Shown: positions 8,567 to 17,126 of the stretch, one piece after another
How the letters are laid out: each line of letters starts with the position of its first letter
Numbering within the stretch: the stretch's first letter is position 1
DNA from: DASVFB01 sp963766345
GTDB taxonomy: Bacteria; Actinomycetota; Thermoleophilia; Gaiellales; Gaiellaceae
Reading direction: 5' to 3'
NCBI GenBank assembly: GCA_963766345.1
Contig: CAVXZL010000008.1
Location: 620,001 to 684,000, forward strand
Length of the DNA stretch: 64,000 nt
The notes under the pieces: model-generated
Databases searched by the model: none
Seen by the model: the letters and a program-made list of their open reading frames with translations, nothing else
Told to the model about the DNA's origin: nothing
Translations under genes and position numbers: made by a program

Positions 8567-9519
8567 GACTTGCGCTGCTTCAGAAGCTCGGTCAGCTTCG
8601 GGACGATCTCGTGCAGGTCGCCGACGACGCCGAGATCCGCGAACTCGAAGATCGGCGCGTTGCCGTCCTTGTTGATCGCGACGATCGTGCTCGAGCTCTG
8701 CATGCCGACCTTGTGCTGGATCGCGCCCGAGATGCCGACCGCGACGTAGAGCTTCGGGGCCACGGTCTTGCCGGTCTGGCCGACCTGCGTCGCATACGGG
8801 TACCACCCTGCATCGACGACCGCCCTCGTAGCAGCAACAGCACCGCCGAGCGCCTGCGCGAGCTCCTCGACGAGCTTGAAGTTCTCCGGCCCGCCGAGCC
8901 CGCGCCCGCCCGCGACGATCACCTGCGCCTCCTCGAGCGCCGGTCCCTCGCTTTCCGCGTGCGCCTGCTCGACCATCGTCGCGGCGGTGGAGAAATCCTG
9001 CAGCTCGACGGGCGCATCCTCGAGCTCCGCCTCGCCGCCCGTCTCCTGCGGATCGAACGCGCCGGAGCGGAAGAGCGCAAGCCGTGGCTCGCTCTTCCAG
9101 CCGACGTCGACGATCACCGAGTCCTGGAGCGCCGGCCGTATGCCCACGAGCGCGCCGTCCTGCTCGACGAGATCGGTCAGGTCCCAGTTGAGGCCGGCGT
9201 CGAGCCGCGCCGCGAGACCGGCCGCGACGTCGGCCGCGAGCACGCTCTGGCCGAACAGCACAGCGTCGTAGCCATGGTCGCGTACGAGCCGCTCGAGCAC
9301 GTCCACGCGCGGCTGCGGCAACGGCGCCTCGAGCGACGAGTCGTCGGCGACCCAGACCTTCTTCGCGCCGAACGCTCCCGCCTTCGCCGCCGCGTCGCGT
9401 ACGCCCGAGCCGATCACGACGCCGTCGACGTCGCCGAGCGACGCGCCCTTCGACAGCACTGCCAAAGAGTTCTTCACGAGCTCGCCGCCGTGATGCTCGA
9501 GAAAGACGAGCGACGTCAC
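8563..9519 (-). CDS. etfA: electron transfer flavoprotein alpha subunit
   Basis: A 318-residue ETF alpha chain, which holds the catalytic FAD. The C-terminal FAD-binding region is clear: GGRGLGGPENF, then RAVVDAGWYPYATQVGQTGK and VAVGISGAIQHKVGM. The start is GTG 9519, overlapping the etfB stop as GTGA. Gene order etfB-etfA-ETF-QO on one strand gives a complete route from acyl-CoA dehydrogenases (such as the one at 17873-19039) to quinone. Confidence 0.96.
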   Translation of the reverse strand: MTSLVFLEHHGGELVKNSLAVLSKGASLGDVDGVVIGSGVRDAAAKAGAFGAKKVWVADDSSLEAPLPQPRVDVLERLVRDHGYDAVLFGQSVLAADVAAGLAARLDAGLNWDLTDLVEQDGALVGIRPALQDSVIVDVGWKSEPRLALFRSGAFDPQETGGEAELEDAPVELQDFSTAATMVEQAHAESEGPALEEAQVIVAGGRGLGGPENFKLVEELAQALGGAVAATRAVVDAGWYPYATQVGQTGKTVAPKLYVAVGISGAIQHKVGMQSSSTIVAINKDGNAPIFEFADLGVVGDLHEIVPKLTELLKQRKS

Positions 9520-10292
9520 ACGAGCCTCTTCTCCGCGAGGAAGTCCGCGATCTTCTGCGCGCCGCTGCCGTCGTCCTCGATCTTCACGGTGTCGCCGCGC
9601 GCGGGCGGATCGCCGATCGACAGTACCTCCGTCTTCGAGCCGGCCTCGCCGAGCTGCGACGCGTCGACGCCGAGGTCGGAAGCCGCAAGGCTCTCCTGCG
9701 GCTTCTTCTTCGCGCCCATGATCCCCTTGAGGGACGGGTAGCGCGGCTCGTTGATCGCGTCGGACACCGCGACGACCGCAGGCAGCGTCGCTTCGATGAC
9801 GTCGTAGCCGAACTCCGTCTGCCGTTTCACGCGCGCCTTGCCGTCCGAGACCGAGAGCTCCGACGCCTGAGAGACGAGCGGCAGTCGAAGCCGGTCGGCG
9901 ACGGCGGCCCAGAGAACGGCGCCGTCCGAGTCGCTCGCCTGCTGCCCGAAGAGGATGAGCTCGGAGCCTTCGCGCTCGAGCGCTTTCGCGAGCGCGAGAC
10001 TCGTCGCGACGAGATCGGACCCGGCGGCCGCGTCGTCGCTCACGAGCACGGCGCGGTCTGCGCCCATCGCGAGCCCCTTGCGCAAGGCGTCGAGCGCGCC
10101 CTGCGGCCCGAGCGACACGAGCACCACCTCGCCGTCGCCCGAAGCTTCCTTGACGCGCAAGGCCTCCTCGATGGCGTTCGCGTCGAACGCGTTGAGCGCG
10201 GCCTCGCCCGAGCGATCGAGCCGCTTCGTGCCCGGATCGAGGCGCTTTGCCTGCGCTTCCGGCACCTGCTTGACGCACACTGCGATTTTCAT
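9516..10292 (-). CDS. etfB: electron transfer flavoprotein beta subunit
   Basis: A 258-residue ETF beta chain, which binds AMP and docks the dehydrogenases. It begins MKIAVCVKQVPE and carries the ETF beta signature around VKRQTEFGYDVIEATLPAVV and the INEPRYPSLKGIMGAKKKP segment. The ATG at 10292 is chosen because the upstream residues of the longer frame are not family-like. A TAGAGT box 7 bases upstream of the ATG would give an almost leaderless mRNA if used. The gene is divergent from the M23 peptidase gene. Confidence 0.96.
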   Translation of the reverse strand: MKIAVCVKQVPEAQAKRLDPGTKRLDRSGEAALNAFDANAIEEALRVKEASGDGEVVLVSLGPQGALDALRKGLAMGADRAVLVSDDAAAGSDLVATSLALAKALEREGSELILFGQQASDSDGAVLWAAVADRLRLPLVSQASELSVSDGKARVKRQTEFGYDVIEATLPAVVAVSDAINEPRYPSLKGIMGAKKKPQESLAASDLGVDASQLGEAGSKTEVLSIGDPPARGDTVKIEDDGSGAQKIADFLAEKRLV

Positions 10293-10360
10293 CGCGCGGA
10301 CTCTAGCGTCCGGACACAGGCGGGAATCTCGGCTAGGGTCCCGAAGTCGGTCCCCGGACA

Positions 10361-11212
10361 ATGCGGATTGTTGCCGTTGTCATAGCCATGCTCGCGCTCG
10401 TCGCGGGCGCGAATGCTTCGCAGGCGAAGTCCGTTCCCCGACTCGTGTTCCCCGTGATCGGGGCGGTCACCTACAGCGACGACTTCGGCGCGCCGCGCGC
10501 CGGCGGAACGCACCAGGGGAACGACATCCTCGCCGACAAGAAGGCTCCTGCGGTCGCGGTCGAGTCGGGCAAGGTGAAGTTCTGGACGACCTCTGCCGCT
10601 GCGGGCTGCATGCTCTACCTCTACGGGGACAGCGGCACGACGTACCTCTACATCCACCTCAACAACGACCTGACGATGAAGAACGACAACCGCGGCTCGT
10701 GCGTCGCGGGCACGTCGTACGCGCCGGGGCTGAAGGACGGCGCGCGCGTCGCCGCGGGACAGCTGATCGGCTACGTCGGCGACTCGGGCGACGCGAACGG
10801 CATCCATCCGCACCTGCACTTCGAGGTGCACCCGAACGACGGCTCGGCGGTCGACCCGTATCCGTACCTGCGCAAGGCGCAGCCGCTGATGTTCTTCGCC
10901 AAGGCGAACGCGAAGGTGTCGCTGAGCCTCACGGGCACGATCGTCTCCGCGTTCGCCGGGACGCTTGCGCTGAAGACGTCGGAGATCCAGGTGGACACAT
11001 CGAAGCCGGTCTCGGTCAACCGCAAGGTCGTTCTCTCGCTTCCGGATACGACCCCGGTCTCCCTCGACATGCCGAGCCTGTCGCTCGGCCTCGACGCGCT
11101 CCTCACGGGGCTGAAGGCCGTCGCACACACGCTGCCCGTGCGCGCGACGCTGCCGGTTCAGCGCGGCGACGCCGACATGCTGACGGCGGCGCGGATCCTG
11201 CTCACGTCGTAG
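10361..11212 (+). CDS. exported M23 (LytM-type) metallopeptidase family protein
   Basis: A 283-residue protein with an N-terminal signal peptide (about 1-23, hydrophobic core VVIAMLALVAGA). The M23 zinc site is recognisable: His51 and Asp55 in HQGNDI, and HPHLHFEVH near residue 150. The about 100-residue C-terminal part is beta-rich and not recognised. M23 enzymes usually cut peptidoglycan cross-bridges, so a cell wall role outside the membrane is likely. Its last 11 bases overlap the convergent oxidoreductase gene. Confidence 0.88.
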   Translation: MRIVAVVIAMLALVAGANASQAKSVPRLVFPVIGAVTYSDDFGAPRAGGTHQGNDILADKKAPAVAVESGKVKFWTTSAAAGCMLYLYGDSGTTYLYIHLNNDLTMKNDNRGSCVAGTSYAPGLKDGARVAAGQLIGYVGDSGDANGIHPHLHFEVHPNDGSAVDPYPYLRKAQPLMFFAKANAKVSLSLTGTIVSAFAGTLALKTSEIQVDTSKPVSVNRKVVLSLPDTTPVSLDMPSLSLGLDALLTGLKAVAHTLPVRATLPVQRGDADMLTAARILLTS

Positions 11213-11930
11213 CCGGTCCCGCGCGGACGCGCGCGAGGACACCGTCGACGTCGAAGCGGCGGTCGTGGAGGTTCTCGAACCACCAGGTCGCGCCTGCGGC
11301 GGCGTACTCGGCGCAGAGCGCGGCGTCCGACGGCGAGGAGTAGCCGTTGCACGCGACGTCGAAGACGGGGCCACGGCCGATCGTCGCGACGCTCCGCGCG
11401 AGCTCGTCCGGTGTCATCGTCGTGCCGTCGGTCGCGACGCTGTTCGCGACCCAGCCGTCCCAGCGCGCGGCGCGTCTCAGCGCGGGACCGCTGTTGCCGC
11501 CGATCCAGATCGGGCCCTGCCACAGGCCGCGAACGACTTCGAGGCCGTCGTCGAGCAGGCGCGCGCGACGGTGCGGGTCCGCGTCCTCGCCGAAGCGCGT
11601 GAACTCCTTCTCGTTGCCGCCGAGGCCGGCGCCGAGCACGACGCGACCTTCGTTCAGGGTCTCGAGCGACGCGGCCTGTTGCGCGACGACCTGCGGGCGC
11701 CGGCGCGGCAGCGGCGTGACCGCGGTGCCGAGCGTGAGCGAGGCCGTGCCGGCCGCGACCGCGGCGAGCGTCACCCACGGATCCGCAGACGGCGGCCCCC
11801 ACACGAACGCGAGGTGATCCCAGACGAAGAATCCGTCCCATCCCGCCGACTCGGCCGCCTTCGCGACCTCCAGCGACTGCCTCGGGTCCGCATAGCTGCC
11901 GAAGTTCGAGAGGCAGACGGCGAACCGCAC
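11202..11930 (-). CDS. LLM class (luciferase-like) flavin-dependent oxidoreductase
   Basis: A 242-residue luciferase-like TIM-barrel protein. Features are the opening MRFAVCLSNFG, SAGWDGFFVWDHL, TLGTAVTPLPRRRPQVVAQQ and the NEGRVVLGAGLGGNEKEF segment typical of the family. Many actinobacterial members use coenzyme F420 rather than FMN; the sequence alone does not settle which. The substrate is unknown. Start GTG 11930 abuts a 166 bp palindromic element on its upstream side, which would place the palindrome in its promoter or leader. Confidence 0.88.
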   Translation of the reverse strand: MRFAVCLSNFGSYADPRQSLEVAKAAESAGWDGFFVWDHLAFVWGPPSADPWVTLAAVAAGTASLTLGTAVTPLPRRRPQVVAQQAASLETLNEGRVVLGAGLGGNEKEFTRFGEDADPHRRARLLDDGLEVVRGLWQGPIWIGGNSGPALRRAARWDGWVANSVATDGTTMTPDELARSVATIGRGPVFDVACNGYSSPSDAALCAEYAAAGATWWFENLHDRRFDVDGVLARVRAGPATT

Positions 11931-12096
11931 TAGTGCCTCTCCCGGCGATAGTTAGTGCGTCTCTGGCGGAGCACGAGCCCGCCATGCGGCGTCCTCAGTC
12001 GGCCCGATATGCCCGCATATCGTGCCTCCCTGCGTCCTTGCCTGGCGGTCTCGTGCTGTCGCCAGAAACACGAAACCATCACCGGAAGAGGCACTA
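11931..12096. mobile_element. 166 bp imperfect palindrome, MITE-like element
   Basis: The stretch is an almost gap-free inverted repeat centred at 12013/12014. The outer ends TAGTGCCTCT (11931-11940) and AGAGGCACTA (12087-12096) are perfect complements. Inner arms keep matching with mismatches (for example TCTGGCG and GCACGAG), and the centre is CGATATGC-CC-GCATATCG (12005-12022). Both ends begin with TA, as in Tc1/IS630-type non-autonomous elements. It carries no gene of its own; its right end supplies the TAG stop of the enoyl-CoA hydratase gene. Confidence 0.6.
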
Positions 12097-12858
12097 CCGA
12101 CCGGTGAAGGTCGGCTCGCGCTTCTCGATGAAGGCGGTCAGCCCCTCCTTGGCATCCGCGCTCGCGAAGAGGCCTCCGAACTCGGTGTACTCGGCCTCGA
12201 GGTTCGCGACGTGGTCGCCCTGCAACGCGTGGTTCAGCGCGCGCTTTGCGGCGGCGAGCGCGAGCGGGCTCTTCGTCGAGAGCAGGCGCGCCGTCTCGAG
12301 CGCCTTGTCGAGCACCGGGTCCTGGACGCCGTCGACGAGACCGCGGGCGAGCGCTTCGTCCGCTTCGACGACGCGGCCGGTGAGGATCAGCTCCTTCGCG
12401 AAGCCGAGGCCGCACAGTCGCGCGAGCCGCTGTGTGCCGCCCCAGCCGGGAATGATCCCGAGGTTGATCTCCGGCTGTCCGAGCTTCGCGCGCGACGACG
12501 CGTAGCGGATGTCGCAGGCCGCCGCGAGCTCGCAGCCGCCGCCGAGCGCGAAGCCGTTGATCGCGGCGATCGTCGGCTTCGGCATCGTCTCGAGGCGGCG
12601 CGCGACGTTGTGCCCGAGCTCGCCCCACGCCCTCGCGGCGTCCACGTCCATGGCGCTCATCGCCTTGATGTCGGCCCCTGCGATGAAGGCGCGCTCACCT
12701 GCGCCGGTGAGCACGACAGCCCTGACCGCGTCATCGTCGCGCAACTCGGCGAGCCGGTCGCGGAGCTCGGTGAGCGTCGCGACGTCGAGCGCGTTCATCG
12801 CGTCGGGCCGGTCGACGGTCACCGTCGCAACCGCGCGATCTTTCTCCACGCGAATCAC
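12094..12858 (-). CDS. enoyl-CoA hydratase (crotonase family)
   Basis: A 254-residue crotonase. The oxyanion-hole segments AFIAGADIKAM and GFALGGGCELAAACD are present, and both catalytic glutamates are there (GCELA and PEINLGIIPGWGG), so it should hydrate 2-enoyl-CoA esters. GTG 12858 is the most downstream sensible start (MIRVEKDRAVATVTVDRP); nothing upstream in frame looks family-like. The stop codon TAG at 12094-12096 lies inside the terminal repeat of the adjoining palindrome. It follows the mutase small subunit gene on the same strand. Confidence 0.93.
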   Translation of the reverse strand: MIRVEKDRAVATVTVDRPDAMNALDVATLTELRDRLAELRDDDAVRAVVLTGAGERAFIAGADIKAMSAMDVDAARAWGELGHNVARRLETMPKPTIAAINGFALGGGCELAAACDIRYASSRAKLGQPEINLGIIPGWGGTQRLARLCGLGFAKELILTGRVVEADEALARGLVDGVQDPVLDKALETARLLSTKSPLALAAAKRALNHALQGDHVANLEAEYTEFGGLFASADAKEGLTAFIEKREPTFTGR

Positions 12859-12874
12859 TGGGGTATGAGCGAGC

Positions 12875-13273
12875 TCATGCGACGGGCACGCGCGCGCGCA
12901 GGAAGTCGACGATCTCGATGGTCGGCGCACCGGGCGTGAACACTTCGGCGACGCCCTGGCGCTTGAGCTCTTCGGCGTCCTCGTTCGGGATCGTGCCTCC
13001 GACGACGACGAGCACGTCCTCGGCGCCGTTCTCACGCAGGCCCTCGAGGATCTTCGGCACGAGCGTCATGTGCGCGCCCGAGAGGATCGAGATGCCGACC
13101 GCATCGGCGTCCTCCTGCACGGCCGTCTCGACGATCTGCTCGGGTGTCTGGTGGAGGCCGGTGTAGATCACCTCCATGCCCGCGTCGCGCAACGCGCGGG
13201 CGATGATCTTCGCGCCGCGGTCGTGACCGTCGAGGCCGGGCTTCGCGATCACGACTCTGATCTTCCCCGCCAC
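12875..13273 (-). CDS. B12-binding small subunit of acyl-CoA mutase (IcmB/McmA2-like)
   Basis: A 132-residue free-standing cobalamin-binding domain. The base-off His is in GLDGHDRG, followed by GISILSGAH and VVVGGTIPNED, all standard for the C-terminal domain of methylmalonyl-CoA mutases. Its size matches separate small subunits such as IcmB rather than a fused mutase. The partner is the 555-residue catalytic chain at 15445-17112, so the two subunit genes are split by three genes for unknown membrane proteins. Confidence 0.92.
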   Translation of the reverse strand: MAGKIRVVIAKPGLDGHDRGAKIIARALRDAGMEVIYTGLHQTPEQIVETAVQEDADAVGISILSGAHMTLVPKILEGLRENGAEDVLVVVGGTIPNEDAEELKRQGVAEVFTPGAPTIEIVDFLRARVPVA

Positions 13274-13291
13274 GCTGCTGAGACTACTGCG

Positions 13292-14038
13292 CTAGAGGCC
13301 GCGCTCGGCGCGATAGCGCCGCTCGATCGCGCGATGCTTGCGCCAGTTGTTGAGCAGGAAGACGAGCGGCACGAGCACGATCAGCGCCAGCAGGGCGCCG
13401 GGGATGATGAAGAGCCAGCGGTTGCCCGAGGCGCGCGAGCTCACCTGCTCCGCCTGGCCGCCGCCGTTCGCGCTCTTGCCGCCGGACGGCGTCGGCTCGA
13501 AGCCCTGCTCCGGGATCATCGAGTCGACGAGCCAGCGCTGCTTCGCCCTCTTGAGCTCGACGGCGAACGCGATCGGCCCGCGCTTCGAGCCACGGCGCGG
13601 CTGCACGAGCAGGTCGATCGTCAGATCGCCGGGATACGACGTGAGCACGTTCCACGTCGGGTTGTCCGGGATCGTCGCCGGGTACGGCAGCACGGGCAGC
13701 TCCCCGCCGTTCCACTGCTTGCGGCTGACGCCGCTCCGCATCGCCGGCGTCACGAGGTCCCACGCGGCCGCGGAATCCTTGCGCGTCACGCCGGACCGGA
13801 CGAACGCGACGACCGTCCGGTTGACCGCGCGCCGTTCCGCCGCCGTCAAGCGAACCTGCTTCACGACGTTCGCCACCGTCTGCGCCGCTTGCGTGCCCGT
13901 CGGCTCGAGGTTGTAGTGCCGACCGCTGTCCTTCGGGAGTGCGAAAGCCGCGACGACGATTCCGATCGTCAAGGCGATTCCCGCGCCGATCCAAGCGAAC
14001 CGGCGCCGCCAGCGGTATGACGACAGGATTCCTCTCAT
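13292..14038 (-). CDS. membrane-anchored protein of unknown function, paralogue A
   Basis: Not assignable to a known function. The 248-residue protein has a basic N-terminus and one membrane helix (about 14-34), a roughly 165-residue outside domain, and a second helix near 206-228 with a basic tail. The outside part shares AAW or SWxL..P....G.(T/S)..(Q/A)W..G..PV.PYP and a WLVDS segment with the next two genes. Spacing between the three genes is 7 to 20 bases, so they are probably co-transcribed with the mutase genes on either side. Confidence 0.8.
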   Translation of the reverse strand: MRGILSSYRWRRRFAWIGAGIALTIGIVVAAFALPKDSGRHYNLEPTGTQAAQTVANVVKQVRLTAAERRAVNRTVVAFVRSGVTRKDSAAAWDLVTPAMRSGVSRKQWNGGELPVLPYPATIPDNPTWNVLTSYPGDLTIDLLVQPRRGSKRGPIAFAVELKRAKQRWLVDSMIPEQGFEPTPSGGKSANGGGQAEQVSSRASGNRWLFIIPGALLALIVLVPLVFLLNNWRKHRAIERRYRAERGL

Positions 14039-14045
14039 TCGACGC

Positions 14046-14786
14046 TCAAAGCGAGTGCGAGCGGTAGTTCTTGACTGCCCGGTTGCCGCGCCACCAACCG
14101 CGGACAGCGAGCGCGATCAGCAACCCGATTCCGACGATGAAGCCGCTGATCGGAACGAGCAACCACGCGCGCGAGAGCCCGCTCTTGTACTCGATGTTGG
14201 TGGCCGCGAGCGGGCCGCGGTCGCTGCCGAGGATGCCGCTCGGGATGCCCGTGTAACCGGCCGGCGTCCACGAGTCGACGAGCCAGCGGTGCGCGTCCCC
14301 GTTCGAGAAGGGCCTCAGCGTCAGGTCGAAGACCGCGGCCGGAACGCTCTTGTGCTTGCGATCCGGGTAGAGAGCGACCTGCACCCACACCTGATCCGTG
14401 AACGACCCCATCACCTTGTAGCGCGCCGAGTCGAGCGGGTACGGCTGAACGGGGATGTCCTGCGTCGCCCAGGCGTGCCGCGTGTAGCCCTGCTTGAGCG
14501 TCGGCGAGGCAAGGTCGTACGACACCTCGAGGTGGCGCCTGCGCACCGCCGTGTTGACGAACTCGGCCGCGACCCGGAGCGCTCCCTCTTTCCTCGCGAC
14601 GCGGAAATCCGCGTGGACGGGGTTCTTGACGACGGTCGGCTTGCCCGGTCGCGTCTCGGCATAGTGGACGTGCGAGGTGTTCGACCAGTGCACCAACGAG
14701 AACGTGACGCCGCCGACGAGCAGCGCAGCGGCTGAGATCTTCAGTGTGCGCCGTCGGCGCCTGGGCGAAGAGAGAAAACCCCTCAC
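14046..14786 (-). CDS. membrane-anchored protein of unknown function, paralogue B
   Basis: A 246-residue paralogue of its neighbours with the same topology as paralogue A: basic start, helix near 16-34, outside domain, C-terminal helix near 207-230 and basic tail. The shared core reads AEFVNTAVRRRHLEVSYDL, LKQGYTRHAW, DIPVQPYPLDSARY and HRWLVDSWTPAGY. The domain arrangement (anchored alpha/beta domain with conserved Trp and a PV.PYP turn) is not one I recognise. Nothing catalytic such as a metal or Ser/His cluster is evident. Confidence 0.8.
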   Translation of the reverse strand: MRGFLSSPRRRRRTLKISAAALLVGGVTFSLVHWSNTSHVHYAETRPGKPTVVKNPVHADFRVARKEGALRVAAEFVNTAVRRRHLEVSYDLASPTLKQGYTRHAWATQDIPVQPYPLDSARYKVMGSFTDQVWVQVALYPDRKHKSVPAAVFDLTLRPFSNGDAHRWLVDSWTPAGYTGIPSGILGSDRGPLAATNIEYKSGLSRAWLLVPISGFIVGIGLLIALAVRGWWRGNRAVKNYRSHSL

Positions 14787-14806
14787 CGAGCGAACACTAC
14801 GCGCAG

Positions 14807-15397
14807 CTACCCGCCGTCAGGAGAAAGGGCCGGGACGTTCTGCGCGCCGCCGTCCGGCATCATGTACGACACGAGCCAGCGCTTGTGCGTTCCCTTCCCG
14901 ACGGGCTTGAGCTCGAGGAAGTAAGCCTGCGAGAGCGACGCGGGTTTGCCGAAGATGTAGACGTTGAGCAGCACGTCGTTCGGGTGCGACCACTGCACCT
15001 TGTAGGTCGCGCCGTTGAACGCCTTGCGCGGGAAGAACTGCACGGGGATGTTCCCCGTCAGCCACTGCTTGTACGTGTAGCCCTGTTTCAGTGACGGATG
15101 CGTCAGCTTCCAAGACAGCGGCAGGTTCTGTCGCGTCACCGCCGAGGTGATGTACTTCGCCGCCACCGTTTTGGCCCCGTTCGGCACCGGAACGTTCCGC
15201 GGGGTCTTGCTGTTGTCGACCACGGCCCCCGGTGGCGTCTTCGGCGTCGTCTCGTGAGCGGTGTTGGTGCCGAAGAACGCGATCAGGAAGGCGATGCCGC
15301 CGGCGACGAGGACGAGGGCGGCCGCATACGGCAGCGCCTTCTGGATCCGTCTGCCGAGCGTCGGCGGCCCGGGCTTCGTCGCAGCAAATTCACCCAC
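14807..15397 (-). CDS. membrane-anchored protein of unknown function, paralogue C
   Basis: A 196-residue shorter version of the same family, with an N-terminal membrane helix (about 23-45) but no C-terminal helix. The common core is VAAKYITSAVTRQNLPLSWKL, LKQGYTYKQWLTG, IPVQFFPRKAF and KRWLVSYMMPDGG. A TACTAT box lies about seven bases before the GTG start, so this gene may have its own promoter and a very short leader. Function unknown. Confidence 0.8.
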   Translation of the reverse strand: MGEFAATKPGPPTLGRRIQKALPYAAALVLVAGGIAFLIAFFGTNTAHETTPKTPPGAVVDNSKTPRNVPVPNGAKTVAAKYITSAVTRQNLPLSWKLTHPSLKQGYTYKQWLTGNIPVQFFPRKAFNGATYKVQWSHPNDVLLNVYIFGKPASLSQAYFLELKPVGKGTHKRWLVSYMMPDGGAQNVPALSPDGG

Positions 15398-15444
15398 GTC
15401 GGGATAGTAGACGCCATTTCGGCGGCTGGGTTAGCGCGTTTGGG

Positions 15445-17112
15445 TCAGAAAACAGGTGTTTCTCGCCAGACGCCCCAGACCTCGCGGAGGGCGTCGCACA
15501 TCTCGCCCATCGTCACGTACGCGCGCGAGGCATCGACGATCGGCTCCATCAGGTTGCGGTCGTCGTGGGCGGCGTCCTCTTTGAGGCGCGCGAGTGCTGC
15601 CTCGACCGCGTTCGAGTCGCGCCGGGCGCGGAGGGCCTGGACGCGGCCGATCTGCTGCTGCTCGAGCGCCGGGTCGATGCGCAGGATCTCGAGCGGCCGC
15701 TCGTCGTCGAGCTCGTAGCGGTTGACGCCGACGACGATCCGTTGCCGTGCCTCGACCTCGGACTGGTACTGGAACGACGCCTCGGCGATCTCGCGCTGGA
15801 AGAAGTTCTCCTTGATCGCCTCGACGACGCCGCCGAGCTTCTCGATCCGGTCGAAGTAGTCGTACGCCTCCGCCTCGAGCTCGTTCGTCAGGCGCTCGAC
15901 GTGGTACGAGCCCCCGAGCGGGTCGATCGTGTTCACGACCCCGGTCTCGTGCGCGATCACCTGCTGCGTGCGGAGCGCGATCCGCACGGCGTCCTCGGTC
16001 GGCAGCGCGAGCGCCTCGTCGAACGAGTTCGTGTGCAGGGACTGCGTGCCGCCGAGCACCGCCGCCATCGCCTCGAGCGCTGTGCGCACGATGTTCACCT
16101 CCGGCTGCTGCGCGGTGAGCGAGACGCCTGCGGTCTGCGTATGGAAGCGCATCAGCCACGAGCGCGGGTTCCGCGCGCCGTAGCGGTCGCGCAGCTCGCG
16201 CGCCCAGATCCTGCGCGCGGCGCGGTACTTCGCGATCTCCTCGAAGAAGTCGAGATGCGCGTTGAAGAAGAACGAGAGCCGCGGTGCGAACTCGTCGACG
16301 TCGAGACCGCGCTCGATCGCCCAGTCGACGTACGTGAAGCCGTCCGCGAGCGTGAACGCGAGCTCCTGCGCCGCCGTCGATCCCGCCTCGCGGATGTGGT
16401 AGCCGGAGATCGAGATCGGATGCCACTTCGGCATCTCCGCCGCGCAGAACTCGACCATGTCGGTGACGAGCCGCATCGACGGCTCGGGCGGGAAGATGTA
16501 CTCCTTCTGCGCGATGTACTCCTTCAAGATGTCGGTCTGGATCGTTCCGCGCAGCTCGTCCCGCGCCACGCCCTGCTCCTCGCCGACGCAGACGTAGAAC
16601 GCGAGCAGCATCGCCGCGGGTGAGTTGATCGTCATCGACGTCGAGACCTCGCCGAGCGGGATGCCGGCGAAGAGCGTCTCCATGTCGTCGAGCGAGTCGA
16701 TCGCGACGCCCTCGCGCCCGACCTCGCCGAGCGAGCGCGGCGAATCGGAGTCGTGGCCCATCAGCGTCGGCATGTCGAACGCCGTCGAGAGGCCCGTCTG
16801 CCCGTGCTCGAGTAGGTAGCGGAAGCGCTGGTTCGTCTCGGCGGCGGTGCCGAAGCCGGCGAACTGGCGCATCGTCCAGAGGCGGCCGCGGTACATCGAC
16901 GGGTAGACGCCGCGCGTGAACGGGAAGACGCCGGGGTAGCCAAGGTCGCGTTCGTAGTCGACGTCGACGTTGTCCGGCGTGTAGAGCGGCTCGTTCTCGA
17001 CTCCCGAGATCGTCGAGGAGAGCTCGCCCTCGCGCTCGGCGCTCGGTTCGTAGAGCTCGCGGCGCCACTCGTCGGTGCCGGAAAGCGAGCGCGGGTCTTC
17101 GGTGGTCGCCAT
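15445..17112 (-). CDS. acyl-CoA mutase large subunit, isobutyryl-CoA mutase-like
   Basis: A 555-residue catalytic TIM-barrel chain of a coenzyme B12-dependent acyl-CoA mutase, lacking the fused cobalamin domain. MRQFAGFGTAAETN and the TDILKEYIAQKEYIFPPEPSMR segment align with methylmalonyl-CoA mutase, but the substrate-specifying residues differ. Where methylmalonyl-CoA mutase has Tyr89 and Arg207, this protein has Phe84 and Gln202, the pair (with the same 118-residue spacing) reported for isobutyryl-CoA mutase. It therefore probably interconverts isobutyryl-CoA and butyryl-CoA, or a similar neutral acyl-CoA. ATG 17112 is used. The small subunit is at 12875-13273. Confidence 0.9.
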   Translation of the reverse strand: MATTEDPRSLSGTDEWRRELYEPSAEREGELSSTISGVENEPLYTPDNVDVDYERDLGYPGVFPFTRGVYPSMYRGRLWTMRQFAGFGTAAETNQRFRYLLEHGQTGLSTAFDMPTLMGHDSDSPRSLGEVGREGVAIDSLDDMETLFAGIPLGEVSTSMTINSPAAMLLAFYVCVGEEQGVARDELRGTIQTDILKEYIAQKEYIFPPEPSMRLVTDMVEFCAAEMPKWHPISISGYHIREAGSTAAQELAFTLADGFTYVDWAIERGLDVDEFAPRLSFFFNAHLDFFEEIAKYRAARRIWARELRDRYGARNPRSWLMRFHTQTAGVSLTAQQPEVNIVRTALEAMAAVLGGTQSLHTNSFDEALALPTEDAVRIALRTQQVIAHETGVVNTIDPLGGSYHVERLTNELEAEAYDYFDRIEKLGGVVEAIKENFFQREIAEASFQYQSEVEARQRIVVGVNRYELDDERPLEILRIDPALEQQQIGRVQALRARRDSNAVEAALARLKEDAAHDDRNLMEPIVDASRAYVTMGEMCDALREVWGVWRETPVF

Positions 17113-17126
17113 GTGTGTCGTTGATT

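Noticed and set aside
15445..17112. Calling the mutase methylmalonyl-CoA mutase
   Set aside because: The Tyr/Arg pair that binds the carboxylate of methylmalonyl-CoA is replaced by Phe/Gln.
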